The position numbers were made by a program, and so were the translations under genes. From Cyathus striatus (taxonomy: Eukaryota > Basidiomycota > Agaricomycetes > Agaricales > Nidulariaceae), in the NCBI GenBank assembly GCA_025738555.1, contig JAOVFP010000012.1:1054001-1118000 (forward strand): a stretch of DNA of 64,000 nucleotides, written 5' to 3'. Position 1 is the stretch's first letter. Each line of letters opens with the position of its first letter. Below are positions 34,754 to 46,592 of the stretch, one piece after another. The notes below the pieces were generated by a model, which was given only the letters and a program-made list of their open reading frames with translations, searched no databases and was not told where the DNA came from.

Positions 34754-36438
34754 ATGCAATCGCCCTCGAAATTTCCCCGTATACCAGAAATAATAGGACT
34801 AATATGCGAACAACTAACCTCCGAAAAACCTACTCTGGCATCTCTTGCGAGGACATCCAAGATGTTTGAGGGTCCAGCGCTTGACGTACTTTGGATCGAT
34901 CTCGTTGGTTTTTATCCATTGGCAAAGTGCTTACCGTCAAATACATGGAATGAGGAGGAACAAGAAGATAATAAGCGATGCGTGGTGTGTTAATTTAAAC
35001 GACTACTAGGACTGTGTAGTGTAAATTGACTGTACTAGGTGCTTAAACAACACTTGACCCCGCAGATTGTTCGCGCTTTTTATACTATGCCAGAAGGGTA
35101 CACCGCTTTACAACCGACCAGATTTATCTAGAGGTCAAGGTTCATACGGATATTAGTATATATCAGGCCTTGCAATTTGCAGTGCAAGGTGGAAAGCTCC
35201 TTCCAAATCTTCGACAACTATTGTGGGCTTGCGAAAAAGAGACTTTTCCGTTTCTTCATATGTTTTTGGGGCCTCTCCTAATCAAACTCATGTTCAGGTT
35301 TTCAGTGAGTTCCAAAATGCAACTTTCGTTTGTTACGGCTTTATACAAACATTATCCTTCACTGAAATTTGTGTCCCTGACCTTTTATCCCAATGCATCC
35401 ACCGATGACCGTAGGCAAGCAATCAGTCTCATATCCAGCGCTGTTGAAAAGTGGAACAACCTGCATTCATTACAAGCGACATCCCTTACCTATCCCGCTC
35501 TCTTGAAGATAGCACGGTTACCGCATTTGGGAAGATTGGACATAAGTGAATGTAAATTCGATGTAGTTACACCTGGAACTTCGCGTGGTGGATTTCCAGC
35601 TCTAACCGCTCTCTTACTTTGTTGTTGCGAAACTATCTCGGATTGTGTCGCAGTTCTGAAAACAATGGATGGCTCTCCGGTACAATCAATGCGTCTAGGA
35701 TTTAAAGGAGTAGAATCATCGACATCTTGGAAACAGGTCTTCCTCGCCATTAACCAACATTGCCACCGCGAGACTCTCACTATTCTCAGGTGTAGAGATG
35801 GGGTGAATCGCCGCTACTATGATACGAACATTATTAGAACCCCAACTCGCCATGAAATGATCAGCTATGAAACTGTGAAACCGCTTCTGGTTTTCCACAG
35901 GTTTACTTCACTTATGATTGAAACTGTTAAAGGATTCGATTTTTCTGATCCTACTATGATAAAGGAGATGGCAACCTGCTGGAAAAACAGTCAATACTTG
36001 AAATTCAAACAGCTTCCCTTTTCCCGAGCCGATGAACGACCGAAAATCGGTCTCCGTGATTTGGTTCCCTTTGCAGAACATTGCGCCGAACTTGAGGAGC
36101 TTGCCCTTGCATTTGATGCGACGTTTCCCCCAGATGCCGATCAACGAAATATTCTTGGGACTAAATTATACAAGACTCGTCTCTCAGAACTATTTGTAGG
36201 GGATTCACCTGTCGATAATCCTGCCATCGTCGCAGCCAATCTGTCAGGAATCTTTCCCTCTCTGGAAAGTATAACAACAATCGAATACGAGGAGCATTCG
36301 CATTACCGACATGAAAGAGCGGAAGAAGATTGGGGCAGTAACCACAAGGCATGGATGCAGGTCAATGAGCTATTGACAATATTCACTACTGTCAGAGAGC
36401 AGACATTGTCTGCTGCCAAAGAGCAGGGTGCACTTTGA
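34754..36438 (+). pseudogene. F-box/LRR protein, copy 1, one-base frameshift
   Basis: Exon 1 (34754-34984, 231 nt) encodes an F-box-like start, PRIPEIIGLICEQLTSEKP with LASLARTSKMFEGPALDVLW. Exon 2 (35039-36438) encodes LRR-like repeats (LPHLGRLDISECKFDV, FPALTALLLCCCET, DLVPFAEHCAELEELALAFD) and ends near SAAKEQGAL. The paralogue at 58.4-60.1 kb has the same exon 1 length and splice phase. Its matching start of exon 2 reads VLRQPLAAADCSR. Here VLKQHLTP is followed by DCSRFLYYARR one base out of frame, a one-base loss near 35060 in a run of C. So this copy is a young pseudogene, or the sequence has an error. Its role would be an SCF adaptor. NLR C follows on the same strand. Confidence 0.7.
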
Positions 36439-36544
36439 GATGAACTTTGACGTTGGACAAGTATTACACTGCTTTTCATATACATTTTAATATGATATAC
36501 CGCTTATGATTAATTGCGATTTGTCAAAGGTTTGCGTGGCATTA

Positions 36545-36864
36545 TTACTGTGCTGTCTGAAACCCTAACAGATGCCCGTGCCTATCTGCATCGTCTAACT
36601 GTGCATTATCCTCCATATGCTGATCAACAAAATATTCTTGGGGTAAAAATTTGCTAGATATATTTTCTTCTTTTGAAGTATGTAACGATAATTGAATACA
36701 AAGAGCATTGGCATTATGAACCTGAAAGTCTAGCTGAAAGTTATTGGGGTGAAAGCCAAAAGACATGGATGCAGATCAGTGAACTAATAGAGATGATATC
36801 CTCTACTGTCGGAGGACGGGCATGGTCTGCTGCCAAGGACCCAAAGGAGAAAGGCACAACATAA
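36545..36864 (+). pseudogene. 3' fragment of an F-box/LRR gene, tandem duplicate
   Basis: Two blocks repeat the end of the gene just upstream. YADQQNILGVK matches DADQRNILGTK, and TIIEYKEHWHYEPESLAESYWGE plus KTWMQISELIEM match the TTIEYEEHSHY and KAWMQVNELLTI region. About 100 bases between the blocks are missing. It is a partial duplicate with an internal deletion and no F-box. Confidence 0.7.
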
Positions 36865-37150
36865 GAGTGTCTCTCCCTCTCTTAGTTGATAGCGTTACTA
36901 CAACCATTATAATGTTACATTTCTCTCAATCCACTTTTCATATACTGTGTTAGCTGAATTCTTCACTTCTTTGGGTATTATTTCTTCTTAATCACTAGTA
37001 TAATTCATTCATTTATGGACTTTGTGGCTCAAATAATAGTATATACCATTGACCGTTACGGTGACACTTATTATATTTCTTGTACATGACTATACACAGG
37101 CTGTCAAATATATTTAGTCCCGCATCTTTCCCGCATCGACTTGTGCACGT

Positions 37151-37163
37151 CTTAAGTTACAGC
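37151..37163 (+). promoter_or_regulatory. Conserved 13-mer upstream of NLR C
   Basis: CTTAAGTTACAGC lies 155 bp before the ATG at 37318. It is identical to the site before copy D and one base from the site before copy B. Confidence 0.3.
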
Positions 37164-38735
37164 TTACTAAAGGGCAAAAGTGTCAGTGTCAGCACAGCAT
37201 TCATGAGCATAGCCTTGAGCTTGACTAGTGCGTTAGGGAACTGGTGGCCAGTAAATATATTTCTCCCACTCTTACTATCACCACAAATAACTAACTGCCG
37301 GACTCATTTTCTGCATTATGGCATTTAACAAAGCACACCATTTTATTATCGAGAAACTCTATGCCATAGATAACAGACATCAAGGACAATCCGGTACGCG
37401 ACATACAATGATAAATTTCAGGAGGTGACACAGGCTCTGAAGGATTAAATCTTCTTCTTAATTCTGCTTGTCCTGGAGCAGCTCATCAATCAGGTGAACG
37501 ACATGACCCACCTAAATGCCATCCTGATACTAGAAGGGCTGTCATAGATGAGATCATGGACTGGGTTGACTCAGAGGAACGGGAGCGGAAAATTATGTGG
37601 TTATCTGGACCTGCGGGGGTGGGAAAATCCTCTATCGCTCAGACGATTGCGGAAAGATGTGACAGTGAAGGAAAGCTTGTTTCGAGCTTCTTCTTTTCAC
37701 GGATAGATACAAGCACTGGACGAGATGACGGAAATAGGCTTGTCCCGACCATAGCCTATCACCTTTCAATTGCAATACCTGCTACTATGACATTGATCGT
37801 TGCTGCGCTCGAGCGGGATCCAGCCATGCAAACATATGCAATGAAAGTGCAATTACAAAGATTGGTTATAGATCCGCTGAAACATATTTCAGCGCACTGC
37901 AAAAATCTGGTGCAAACACACACCCCAAAGCTGTTAATTATTGATGGCCTGGACGAGTGCAACGATCGAAAGGTCCAAGGAATCATCATCGAGGCACTTG
38001 CTTGGATGGTATCTCAACCCTCCGTTCATCTTCGAATTCTCATCGCAAGCAGGCCAGAGTTTGAAATAAGGAATGTATTTGATTCATTTCCCCTCCGCCG
38101 CCGATGTGTGCGACTTGTGCTTGATGGCCAGTATGCACCAGATAAAGATATAGAAATATATCTTCGAAGTCAATTCACTATAATTAAAAAAGAACATACA
38201 CTTGCCCCACTATTATTGCAGGACATTAATTGGCCATCATGTCAGGACATAGCAACAATAGTGCAAAGGTCATCAGGACAATTTATCTATGCGAGCACAA
38301 TCGTTAACTATATTATGGACGACCGTTGTGATCCCCGAGAACGGCTCCGTGCGATTGTTGACAGACGGCAAGGAGGACATATCACAGACTATCCATACGC
38401 AGAGCTGGATGCAGTGTACACCCATATCCTTGAGACTGCGGCGGAAGCACAAAACTATGGATACATTTCCATTGTATTTATGGCATTACTCTATGTAAAA
38501 GACAAAAGAGAAGATTCCGAAGTTTTCTTGCCGGCACCAGGAGCTGAGGCTAAAAAAGAAATAGCGTCTATTTACACAGTATCAAGACTTGCGATGTTCT
38601 TGGGTCTACCACGGAGTTTAATGGAGTTATTGCTTATGGACCTACACTCAATTGTATGTGTCCCAGGTTCAAGTTCATTTGCGGAAGATGGTCACTTTAT
38701 CCTCTTCTATCATGCCTCTTTCAGCGAGTTTCTAC

Positions 38736-40938
38736 TGTCGGAAAAATCGAAATAGCCTGATAAGTTGCTTACGATTCTGACAGCCATATCAGTGCTCATC
38801 AGGTTTCACTTCCAGCCATATCACCACATTTATCAGTCCATAAAAGAACTTATACTCTAGGTCAGAAACTGATATTACCCCATAACATTGACGCTCTAGG
38901 CTTGTAAGCAACATACATTACCATGTAAGGTATTGTAACGTTTTTCGGACAATCATATCAGTTATTTACCAGGTCATACACTTATGATCAATACCATACA
39001 TAGCTGATAGATGTATCTGAATAAAAATATCAGTAGTATATCTGTGTCTATAAGCTTGTCCTTTAAGTATGTATGTTGCATATTCCCCCATGTAGTTCAC
39101 TGTAGCCACTGAGAAATCCTTTGCAGCGTGTATTATATTATGAAGTCATATTTATAAAAATTAGTTAGATGTGTTCACAGCTACTAGCCACTGTGTCTAA
39201 CCAAAGTACTAATACTAATATCAATGTCGGGTTAGGCTGTTTACTCGTGGGGGTGTATCTCTGCCTGTGCTTTCATCTGGGAGAATGTGGAAGTGAAACA
39301 GGAGCGGTATCGCGCGAGTTTGGAGAACAACCACAAGGAGGAGAAAGTTGTGCCTATCACGAGAAGGGAAGAGTCCGTCGAGAGGAGGAGTACAGATGAT
39401 TGGCGCTGTGGGTCCATTGTGGGCTCTATTGCACGGTGATCGAATCCTACTTGACGCAGCTGCAGGGGAGACTGAGGAGCATTTGGAAGGGGATGTTCGA
39501 GCCCGGCTGGGCTTTGGAAGGAGTTTCGGAGAGCGGTGAATGGTGAGGTGGTGGAAGGAATCAAAAAGAGTCGAGCGCGTCGAACACATGTGAATGCATC
39601 ACGCATGCAGCACTCAGCGCTCAATACTCAGCATTCAAGCGCTCACTATCAAATATGAAATATCAGCCAAATGCAGTTCCCTTCATGTTCCCTTCTGAGT
39701 TCGCTTGCATCTGTTGGAGCAGCGCCGTTCCTGGCGCTCGATCAAGTGCCATAAGCACATTGCATTAACTCCATAACACGTTTCGACAGGCCGGGACCAA
39801 CCACCATCTATGAGTTGGATGCGTTGACCAGGGTTTTCAATGTGTGTCTTGATGCTGTAAGGTTAATAACACTTTTCTTTTATATGGATACATCCTGCAG
39901 CGAGGTATGTACAGAAGCTATCATTCGAATGTTGTAATTGCGTAGCTCGCCTCCACCCAAATCTGCTAATACATCCTTGGACTCGGAGTTGGAGCAATGC
40001 TCCAAAATTAATTACATAACATGGACCCGCAATGGACCTGACTACACAACACGTTCAAACTTCACGCTACATATATAATTGAGTCGGAATCTGGACAAGT
40101 ATTGAAGTAACAAACCCCCCAATGTCTCGCTCTAACCATGGCTCTAAGTCCAAACCCACTAAAGGCTCCCTTTCTCCATTTTTTGGTATGGTGTTCGATA
40201 TCTTGATGGTACTAACTGAATAGCTGATATGTACTTAGGGAAAACTCTCTAACTCGCAATACCCCGCCTCCCTCACTACATCGGCAACCAACAACTAGCC
40301 TTGGAAGCGTGAACGTTGTTAATATGACTGATGTAGCAAAAAGTAAACAACGATTGATGGTGAGCTGAGTTCAATTACACGAGTGCTTGGATGATGCACT
40401 CACCAACCTCACAAGAATGAACACCCTTCAAAATTAGCTCGCCTTGCGTTTGACCAAGACAAAGGTTTGGATTGGTTGGAGAGCGAGTTTTCCGAGATCA
40501 ATAGCAGAATTAGATTTTCTGGCGACAGTTGTGTTACATGTATTGTACAACTATTATGAATTTGAATGTATATGATGAATGGCTATATTTTTTTTACCTT
40601 GAAGATTTAATTGTATGCAATGTTACCGCGCTGATACCTTCCATAGGTATAAATGGGAATCACAGAAAACTTATTTGCATTATATACACTGAATCCAATT
40701 ATCAGTCGTGACTCTTTCGATTATCCATGTCATTGGTGATCATAATTCTCAGTATTATACTCTATACACATTCTTTTCAGACTTATCTATACTCATCGCG
40801 CTGAGCGATAACTGATCATGCTTATGATCAACTATTGCTTGATTCTTAAGGGCTATAGACCCCCCCAAACGCTGATGGCCTTACATGACCTTATATGGCC
40901 AGGTCTGAACAAATATGCTGATCTCGATTTTTCCGACA
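38736..40938. mobile_element. 2.2 kb DNA element with perfect 15 bp terminal inverted repeats
   Basis: The left end TGTCGGAAAAATCGA (38736-38750) and the right end TCGATTTTTCCGACA (40924-40938) are exact reverse complements. The flanks are CTAC before and ACAGG after, so AC is duplicated (38734-38735 and 40939-40940). CCATAT motifs recur near both ends, as subterminal repeats do in several DNA transposon superfamilies. There is no recognisable transposase, so it is probably non-autonomous. A 2 bp duplication is unusual and fits some CMC-type elements, but I do not assign a superfamily. It interrupts exon 2 of NLR C. Confidence 0.85.
40122..40465 (+). other. Exon-like blocks inside the DNA element
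   Basis: An ATG at 40122 opens MSRSNHGSKSKPTKGSLSPF, followed by a GT donor at 40186. Two further blocks, 40239-40359 (NTPPPSLHRQ and NMTDVAKSKQRLM) and 40416-40465 (NEHPSKLARLAFDQDK), are joined by a good GT-AG intron in the same phase. A TATA-like TACATATATAATTGAG lies upstream near 40068. The first junction is out of phase by one base. It could be a decayed element-encoded or captured gene. I do not recognise the protein. Confidence 0.35.
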
Positions 40939-42110
40939 ACAGGATCCTTCCCGGTCAAAAAACTTTTTTATCGCCAAGGAAAAGGCGCATGTTATGCTTG
41001 GGAAACACTGCTTTTGGACAATTTTGACGAAGGAGCCAACACAGCAGCCCTATGGGAGCGATCCGGGTTATGTGCTGCGCTATGCGTTACACAACTATTT
41101 TTACCACCTCCAACATAGTATATTTGACGATGAATTACTGCATGGCCTACAAGGGCTCGAAAACGCCCGAGAACTTGTACAAGATATTATTTTAAATCTA
41201 GACACAGAAGAGATCGAAGACATACTTATTCTCATGTTTAAATTTGATTTTACGGTAGCAGACAGCTCTGTAAGTTGAACCGTTTTCATCCTTTATGTAA
41301 AACTCAGTTCTTTACGATAAAGAAATTCGCACTTCCAATATCCGACAGACTGCACAATATATGTGGCCACATATCTGTAGCGGTTGATGAATATGTGCTC
41401 AAGAAAATTCCTCAACGAAATAATGGCAGTGTAGGAGAAAGTTCCTCCATAACGTACTACAACATTTATAAGGCAATACTTGCCTTTGTACAGGCTAGAA
41501 AATTTCCTGAAAGGTCTCATAAGATTTACTATTGTTGGCAGGTTGCAATGATGAATAGCCCCAAAAGAGGTAAACATCTGTTTCTGGGCGAGAGAAGAAG
41601 TTGGCTTGCGTTGCATAACTTGTGCAGCTCGGAACATGACTATTTGAAAAGGATTTGGAGGTGAGCATTGAGCTGATTAGTACCATAGTAATAATCTAAA
41701 TTCATCAAAATAAGTTTGCACACCACTGACAAGCAATGTGTCTGGGATATTATGGTTTTTGAATATCTACTTAGGAGACTTCATCCACGCACAACACCCT
41801 CTTTACCTTTCAAACCCACACTGCTATTAGATATGCAGAAGGTAGTATCGGAGATAACAAATCGTTTTAGTGAAGTGCCACCATACTGGAAGGGCCCAAT
41901 AAATAACACGGAGAAAATCACCATCGACTTATCGAAGGATCAATGGATTGAGAGCGTGAATATGCTGGAGCAATGTGTTAATATTTACATGCCAAATGTA
42001 AGTGGATCGATAATATAAATATCTCAATTGAACCAACTTCTAACGCATCGAAGGAACCACACAACCCCTCCTGGTATACATTAGATAAGTATCTAGGTTG
42101 GGTAGATTGA

Positions 42111-43008
42111 GAAATTAGAGGTAATAGAATGTTTAGAATTGGAAGGTATCAACCAAGTTGTAAACACATGTAGTGATTATCCTGCCTTCTATACACCGAT
42201 CAAGACTAGGACTCGGAGGCAAAAGGACTACGGCACATAGTATATCCACCGCCGATAACCATGTCAAGCTCAAGTACGCCTCCTCCAAGTAATAATGAGG
42301 GATTCTATTATACGAATCACAGCATTCGAAACGTTACAAGAGCCTGAGCCAGAGATGCAACAAACCCAAGCAAAAGTTTGTTTCAGTGTCGAGAATGCGC
42401 CTACAAAGTGGACTAATGAACCTTCCTACAACGTATCCAGAGTACAACGTCGGGTGGAAGCTGTGCACTCTAATCAAGAAAACGAGAATACTGAATCTAT
42501 ATCCAAGCTAAAAGGAAGCTGGGAAGAGACATAAGAAGAGGACTCAAAAGGGAGTGGTAGAGTTCGTCTAGTAGCCGAAGTCGTCCAAGATCAAAGACGA
42601 AGGAAGTCAGGGAGAAGTGCACAGTAATAAACTTGCAGTCTAAATGCATTCACTTCTTCCCCTTCGTATTCCCCAGTGTCTATATGAGCATACGAGCAGC
42701 GTGTGATCTTAATCTTTTACTGACGAGCTCCATTCCAGACTCAAGTTCCAAGTTACCAGGAATCATTAATCAGGATAAGTAGAGTAGAGCCTAGAAGGTT
42801 ATAGTAAGCGGCTTTTCATGTCTACGGGACACGTTTGAAAATCGAAAGAACGTTGTATTATGTAAGATGTCAAGTTCAACTCGAATTGAGTTCACCCTAG
42901 CTCGCAATACTTGGAAGTGTCGACTACGTCGACGAAAACCTTGCTTGCAATAAAAAAGAAATAAAACAATAATAATTTAGAAAAAAAAATATTTAAGGGA
43001 TTAAAATA
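42111..43008. other. Intergenic, nothing recognised
   Basis: This AT-rich spacer follows NLR C. A frame of 79 codons at 42295-42534 has no motif. No inverted repeat or RNA gene was seen. Confidence 0.4.
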
Positions 43009-43654
43009 TTGGATTGTAGGTTAAAAGGTAGTAATAAGAGAGTGAGACTGAGATTTCTACATCAGGTTAGAACCAGACATAACCCACCACTTGATAGCAC
43101 CAGCACCACCACTCACTGGCAGCAGTCACAAGCACCAGCAACTACTTCACAGGAAGGCCCAGGAGAGGCACATCGATCTTCCACTCAACAAGCAACTGAT
43201 TCTCATCCTTCAGGAGCAACTTGAGATGAGGATCAGGGCGACAACTCCCACTACGATGGGTGTATTTTCCAATTGAGATTGGAAAATCGACTTGAAGCCA
43301 TCATTAGTTACTAAATCATTTGCCATTGCCAGCATTGGGAGGATACTCCCCGAATTCGTTCCGGGAGACAGATCAGCAACAGAACAATCTTTCAAAACAT
43401 ATCTTGTTGACATTGATAACTTCCAACGGCAAGAGGCAGTGAGAGAGAGAGAGAGAGCCAGGAGATTCCGTTCAGATCAGGAACCTTCGGGTGAGGGAGA
43501 ACAACCACAAGAACGCCAATGCAAAAGGTCTCGGAGTCCTGAGTCGGTTTCAGCTAACTCATCTACATTCACCAAAGAGAGACAACGTGTCGGAGGTGGG
43601 TGGGTACCGAAAAACACAGATCGGCCAACGGGAAGTTTCCTAACATGTGTGTAA
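43009..43654 (+). pseudogene. Degenerate gag-like or nucleic-acid-associated ORF
   Basis: Two open frames separated by one stop read as one charged protein: QERHIDLPLNKQLILILQEQ, then MGVFSN, then (after the stop) KPSLVTKSFAIASIGRILPE, VPGDRSATEQSFKTYLVDI and an Arg/Glu/Ser-rich tail (RERERARRFRSDQEPSGE, KRSRSPESVS). A GAGAGA microsatellite at 43440-43458 encodes the RERERAR run. The composition resembles retroelement gag or RNA-binding tails, but there is no zinc knuckle, protease or reverse transcriptase nearby. The family is unknown. Confidence 0.35.
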
Positions 43655-43804
43655 GAATGAAGAGCATAAATGCGAGAACGCATACTCACTGAACAGCTGC
43701 TGCAAGGGTTTTGACATCCAGATCAAGCTCACCTCACAATGAATCGCTCATGATGTCAATCAGCCCCCACTTTCCTTTCACAATCTGTCTGTAAAAACCC
43801 TAAT

Positions 43805-44700
43805 CTTATTTTCCTGGCATGCGCTTTGAAAATGGGCCGAATGCCTTGAGAACGTGTTTACCCGCAATACCCATTGTGCATAAACCGTGAAGGATAGGTC
43901 GGTCGAAGCCACCAATAACAGAAAATTCAGGCAAGATCATTCCTGTCATCGTAGAATACTACCCTGCTCACTTAAGTATGTACGCACATGCAAGGGATTC
44001 GAATCGCCGCTTAACCTGCAAATCATAGAGGTATTTAGACAACGGGCTTGGATTCTGGAAATATTCTCGTATACTGGTAGAGATCAGCTTGTCTAGGCGA
44101 GGTCTTCTCCTCTGCAACAGCATCTTGGTTACGCTTGGGAGATGTGTTGGCGGCAGTGGCTGGTCCACAATCTGAGAATTTCATTATTTGAATGGCAATC
44201 GATCTGATACGTTAGACAAATAGCTCACTGTTTCCGGTGCACTTCCCACCTAAGCCCCCAGCACCACGAATGAAAACTGCCGACTGGTTCTTGAATATGA
44301 TCTTCCCAGTGTGCTTATTTCGAGCTTCTACTACTGTCGTAACAGCAGCTGCTTTGCCCTTGTCAAGAGCTTCCATCAAGCCAAATTGTATTTAGTAATG
44401 CATCGTCAATATACGATTCGGAGGGTGATCGTCTATTTAATATCAAGTACTAACCGCGTGTCGTTCACGAGATCACCGCTGGTTGGAATCGGGCCCTTTA
44501 TGCTCAAGTATTGCTCGCCATGAAGGAGTTTAGCCTATTTTTTTTACCGTTAGATCAACACTTTGAGCTGGTTGCAAGGTACGAACTGGATTGAAGTTAG
44601 GAAGCCAGTCCAATGGAACACCAGAACTAGCCAAAAACTGTGGAATGACACCGAAGGTTGCAACCCGTTGCGCGGTGGCCGAGGAAGTGGGACGGGGGTG
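43805..44700 (-). pseudogene. Decayed MaoC-type enoyl-CoA hydratase 2
   Basis: Minus-strand blocks in order are TFGVIPQFLASSGVPLDWLP, NFNPVRTL, GPIPTSGDLVNDTRLV, EALDKGKAAAVTTVVEARNK, QSAVFIRGAGGLGGK, RNQDAVAEEKTS, and after a broken segment [20 protein letters not shown] followed by [13 protein letters not shown]. This is the layout of the peroxisomal (R)-specific 2-enoyl-CoA hydratase domain, the C-terminal part of fungal multifunctional beta-oxidation enzymes. The catalytic motif around GDxNPLHxDP is destroyed: the sequence gives stops in one frame and YFQNPSPLS in another. No dehydrogenase domains are present. It is a pseudogene of a single-domain hydratase or a fragment of the larger enzyme. 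Confidence 0.7.
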
Positions 44701-45000
44701 GGCGGCTACGAACGCAAATGGACCAGGAAAGAAGAAAATGAGCGACGAACACCTGACCGTGGAAGAAGTCACGTGTGGGTTGAAAAGTGATACCTATTTT
44801 CACCCGAGAGAGTACCTTGCAAGCAAGGTGATTATATTTACACATGTTTTCATCCCAAGCCAACGGCAACATCCGGACACCGACGCTGTCAGAATTTCGC
44901 CAGAACTTTCTCGAGCTCGGCCTCATCCCGCTACATATACCGCACATGACGTCGGCCCAACTTGCATCCACCCTTTCTCTCTCAAACATCATCCACAACA

Positions 45001-45756
45001 ATGTCCTACTCACAGGTCCCGACATACCCATTCTACCCACAAGCACAAGCTAGCTTGTCTCCCCCACCGATACCCGTGCCCTTGACTATACCCCTTACAA
45101 GCGCAAGGCTCTCGCCTACTGTGCTTACACCTACGTCTTCTACGCATACGCATACACCCACACCGCCAGGGGATCATCACCTGCGGCATCCAGGCCTGCT
45201 TCTTCGAAACCCAAACCTCCCAATGTGTTTTCTAATGATGGTTCATTCTTAGAGAGATTACAGCGGTCTAAGCGGGTGCGTTCACTTTTTACTAATACTT
45301 ACTCATGCTGATAGTTTGTATAGGAAGAAGATCAGAAGAATAAGGAGCGCGAAGCGTTAGAAAGGAAGAAACAATTTGAAGAGCGATTTGTAAGTTCCCT
45401 TCCTTCGCTCACTTTCCTCAACTCACCCTTTGTTCCTTACAGAAAAATAGGAAAAAGCGCCCCTTACCCACCTCATCCTCCGATAGCACACACCCCTCAT
45501 CCGACCCCTCCATATCCACCACCACCACCGCCTCTTCCTCAGAGGCCACCTCCGAATCCCCCTCCAAAAAACCGAAACTCTCAGCGGACCAACAACAACC
45601 GCTAAGTACGCTCGGCTCTCGCCCCATTGCGAGAGAGCACTAACGTACTTACTCATCCTTTCTCTGCCTGAAGGTGAATATGAGAAAGTGCTCCGAACCC
45701 TTGATGCGCCGAGTTTAAAGGATACTGGTACAGGTGTGAGACCGCTCGTTAAATAA
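45001..45756 (+). CDS. Conserved-looking hypothetical protein, charged and coiled-coil-like
   Basis: It starts MSYSQVPTYPFYPQAQASLS (Pro/Tyr-rich) and continues through KPKPPNVFSNDGSFLERLQR, then EDQKNKEREALERKKQFEER (likely coiled coil), NRKKRPLPTSSSD, a Ser-rich tract ending SPSKKPKLSADQQQ, and SEYEKVLRTLDAPSLKDTG with a final TGVRPLVK. Three introns after residue 80 splice cleanly (about 45278-45325, 45390-45440 and 45605-45670). Between about 45080 and 45165 the frame must change. An intron ending at CACCGCCAG would do this, but its donor is unclear. The basic KKPK region could be a nuclear localisation signal. I do not recognise the family. Confidence 0.6.
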
Positions 45757-46502
45757 CCCTCCTTCCTTCCTCGACCGTTTGTGTGCTTCACGCTCCTTTT
45801 TAGTGGTTTGGATTATTCGTATTTCTTGTAAGTGCCTTTTGTATCATCCGTTTGCTGATTATTCATCTAGAACTGACGCTTCAATGTTCAAAAGCAAGGC
45901 AGATCAATTTCAAATGTACATTATGGGTTGTGTTCTCTTTTTTTTTTGTCCCTTCAACTGGGCTTCGGGTTTATGTCACCCCCTTACCCGCCGTTTTTGG
46001 TTTCCCGGGGTCACTGTCTTCCCTCTCCCGGCATGTGGTTCATGCATGTAGATTATATATTACAGTCAATGATCAACGTAATTTCACAAGACCTATGGAT
46101 TTGGTATTGAAGTATCTTGAGTTACGGTTATGCAATGTAACTGGTCATAGGACGAGCTCCCACTGTTAGCAGATGCTGTCAATCGTAACAGCAGGAGGAC
46201 GGAATCCTTGAGCTCTAAAAATACTGCGAGGAATCACGATAAGGCAATGCGGTTTGGGTGCGGTGTACTTAAATTTCATATCGGACCCTTCAAAGACCCT
46301 TCGCTAAGCTCGATGTTGAACTTCCGGTGCAACGTTTGTGGGTACTTAATAATTCTCAATGGATAATGCTACTTAATCAACAATGGCAAAGTTCCTTCAA
46401 AAGCGAATATACTTATCTTCAGTGGATAGTATTAGAAATAGCATCGAAGGCATTGTCCATCAAATTGGAGTCAGCTGTCCATGTCAAGAAGAATAGCCTC
46501 AG
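45757..46502. other. Intergenic, nothing recognised
   Basis: This covers the probable 3' UTR of the preceding gene and the promoter of NLR D. It has short frames only, with no repeat or RNA gene seen. Confidence 0.4.
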
Positions 46503-46515
46503 CTTAAGTTACAGC
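46503..46515 (+). promoter_or_regulatory. Conserved 13-mer upstream of NLR D
   Basis: CTTAAGTTACAGC lies 78 bp before the ATG at 46593 and is identical to the one upstream of NLR C. Confidence 0.3.
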
Positions 46516-46592
46516 GCCTGTAGTCATGCACTTATGCAGTAGGGCTTCTTCCTTCCCTGGTTGTAGCTTTGTGGTGTTCATCTATTCATTCC

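Larger units (their letters stand above)
37318..42110 (+). pseudogene. NACHT NOD-like receptor, copy C, split by a DNA element
   Basis: Exon 1 is 37318-37393 (76 nt, MAFNKAHHFII). Exon 2 starts at 37434 with HDPPKCHPDTRRAVIDEI, WLSGPAGVGKSSIAQTIAE, LLIIDGLDECNDRKVQ, ILIASRPEFEIRN and FYHASFSEFL, where it is broken at 38735/38736. It resumes at 40941 with DPSRSKNFFIAKEKAHVMLG and runs to 41269. Without the insert and one copy of the 2 bp repeat, exon 2 is 1302 + 329 = 1631 nt, exactly the size of exon 2 in copy A. Later exons are open: 41323-41660 (IYYCWQVAMM), 41715-41997 (283 nt, as in A; MVFEYLLRRLHP) and 42054-42110. So the insert is the only visible lesion. As it stands, the read-through protein stops after LSEKSK. 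Confidence 0.85.
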
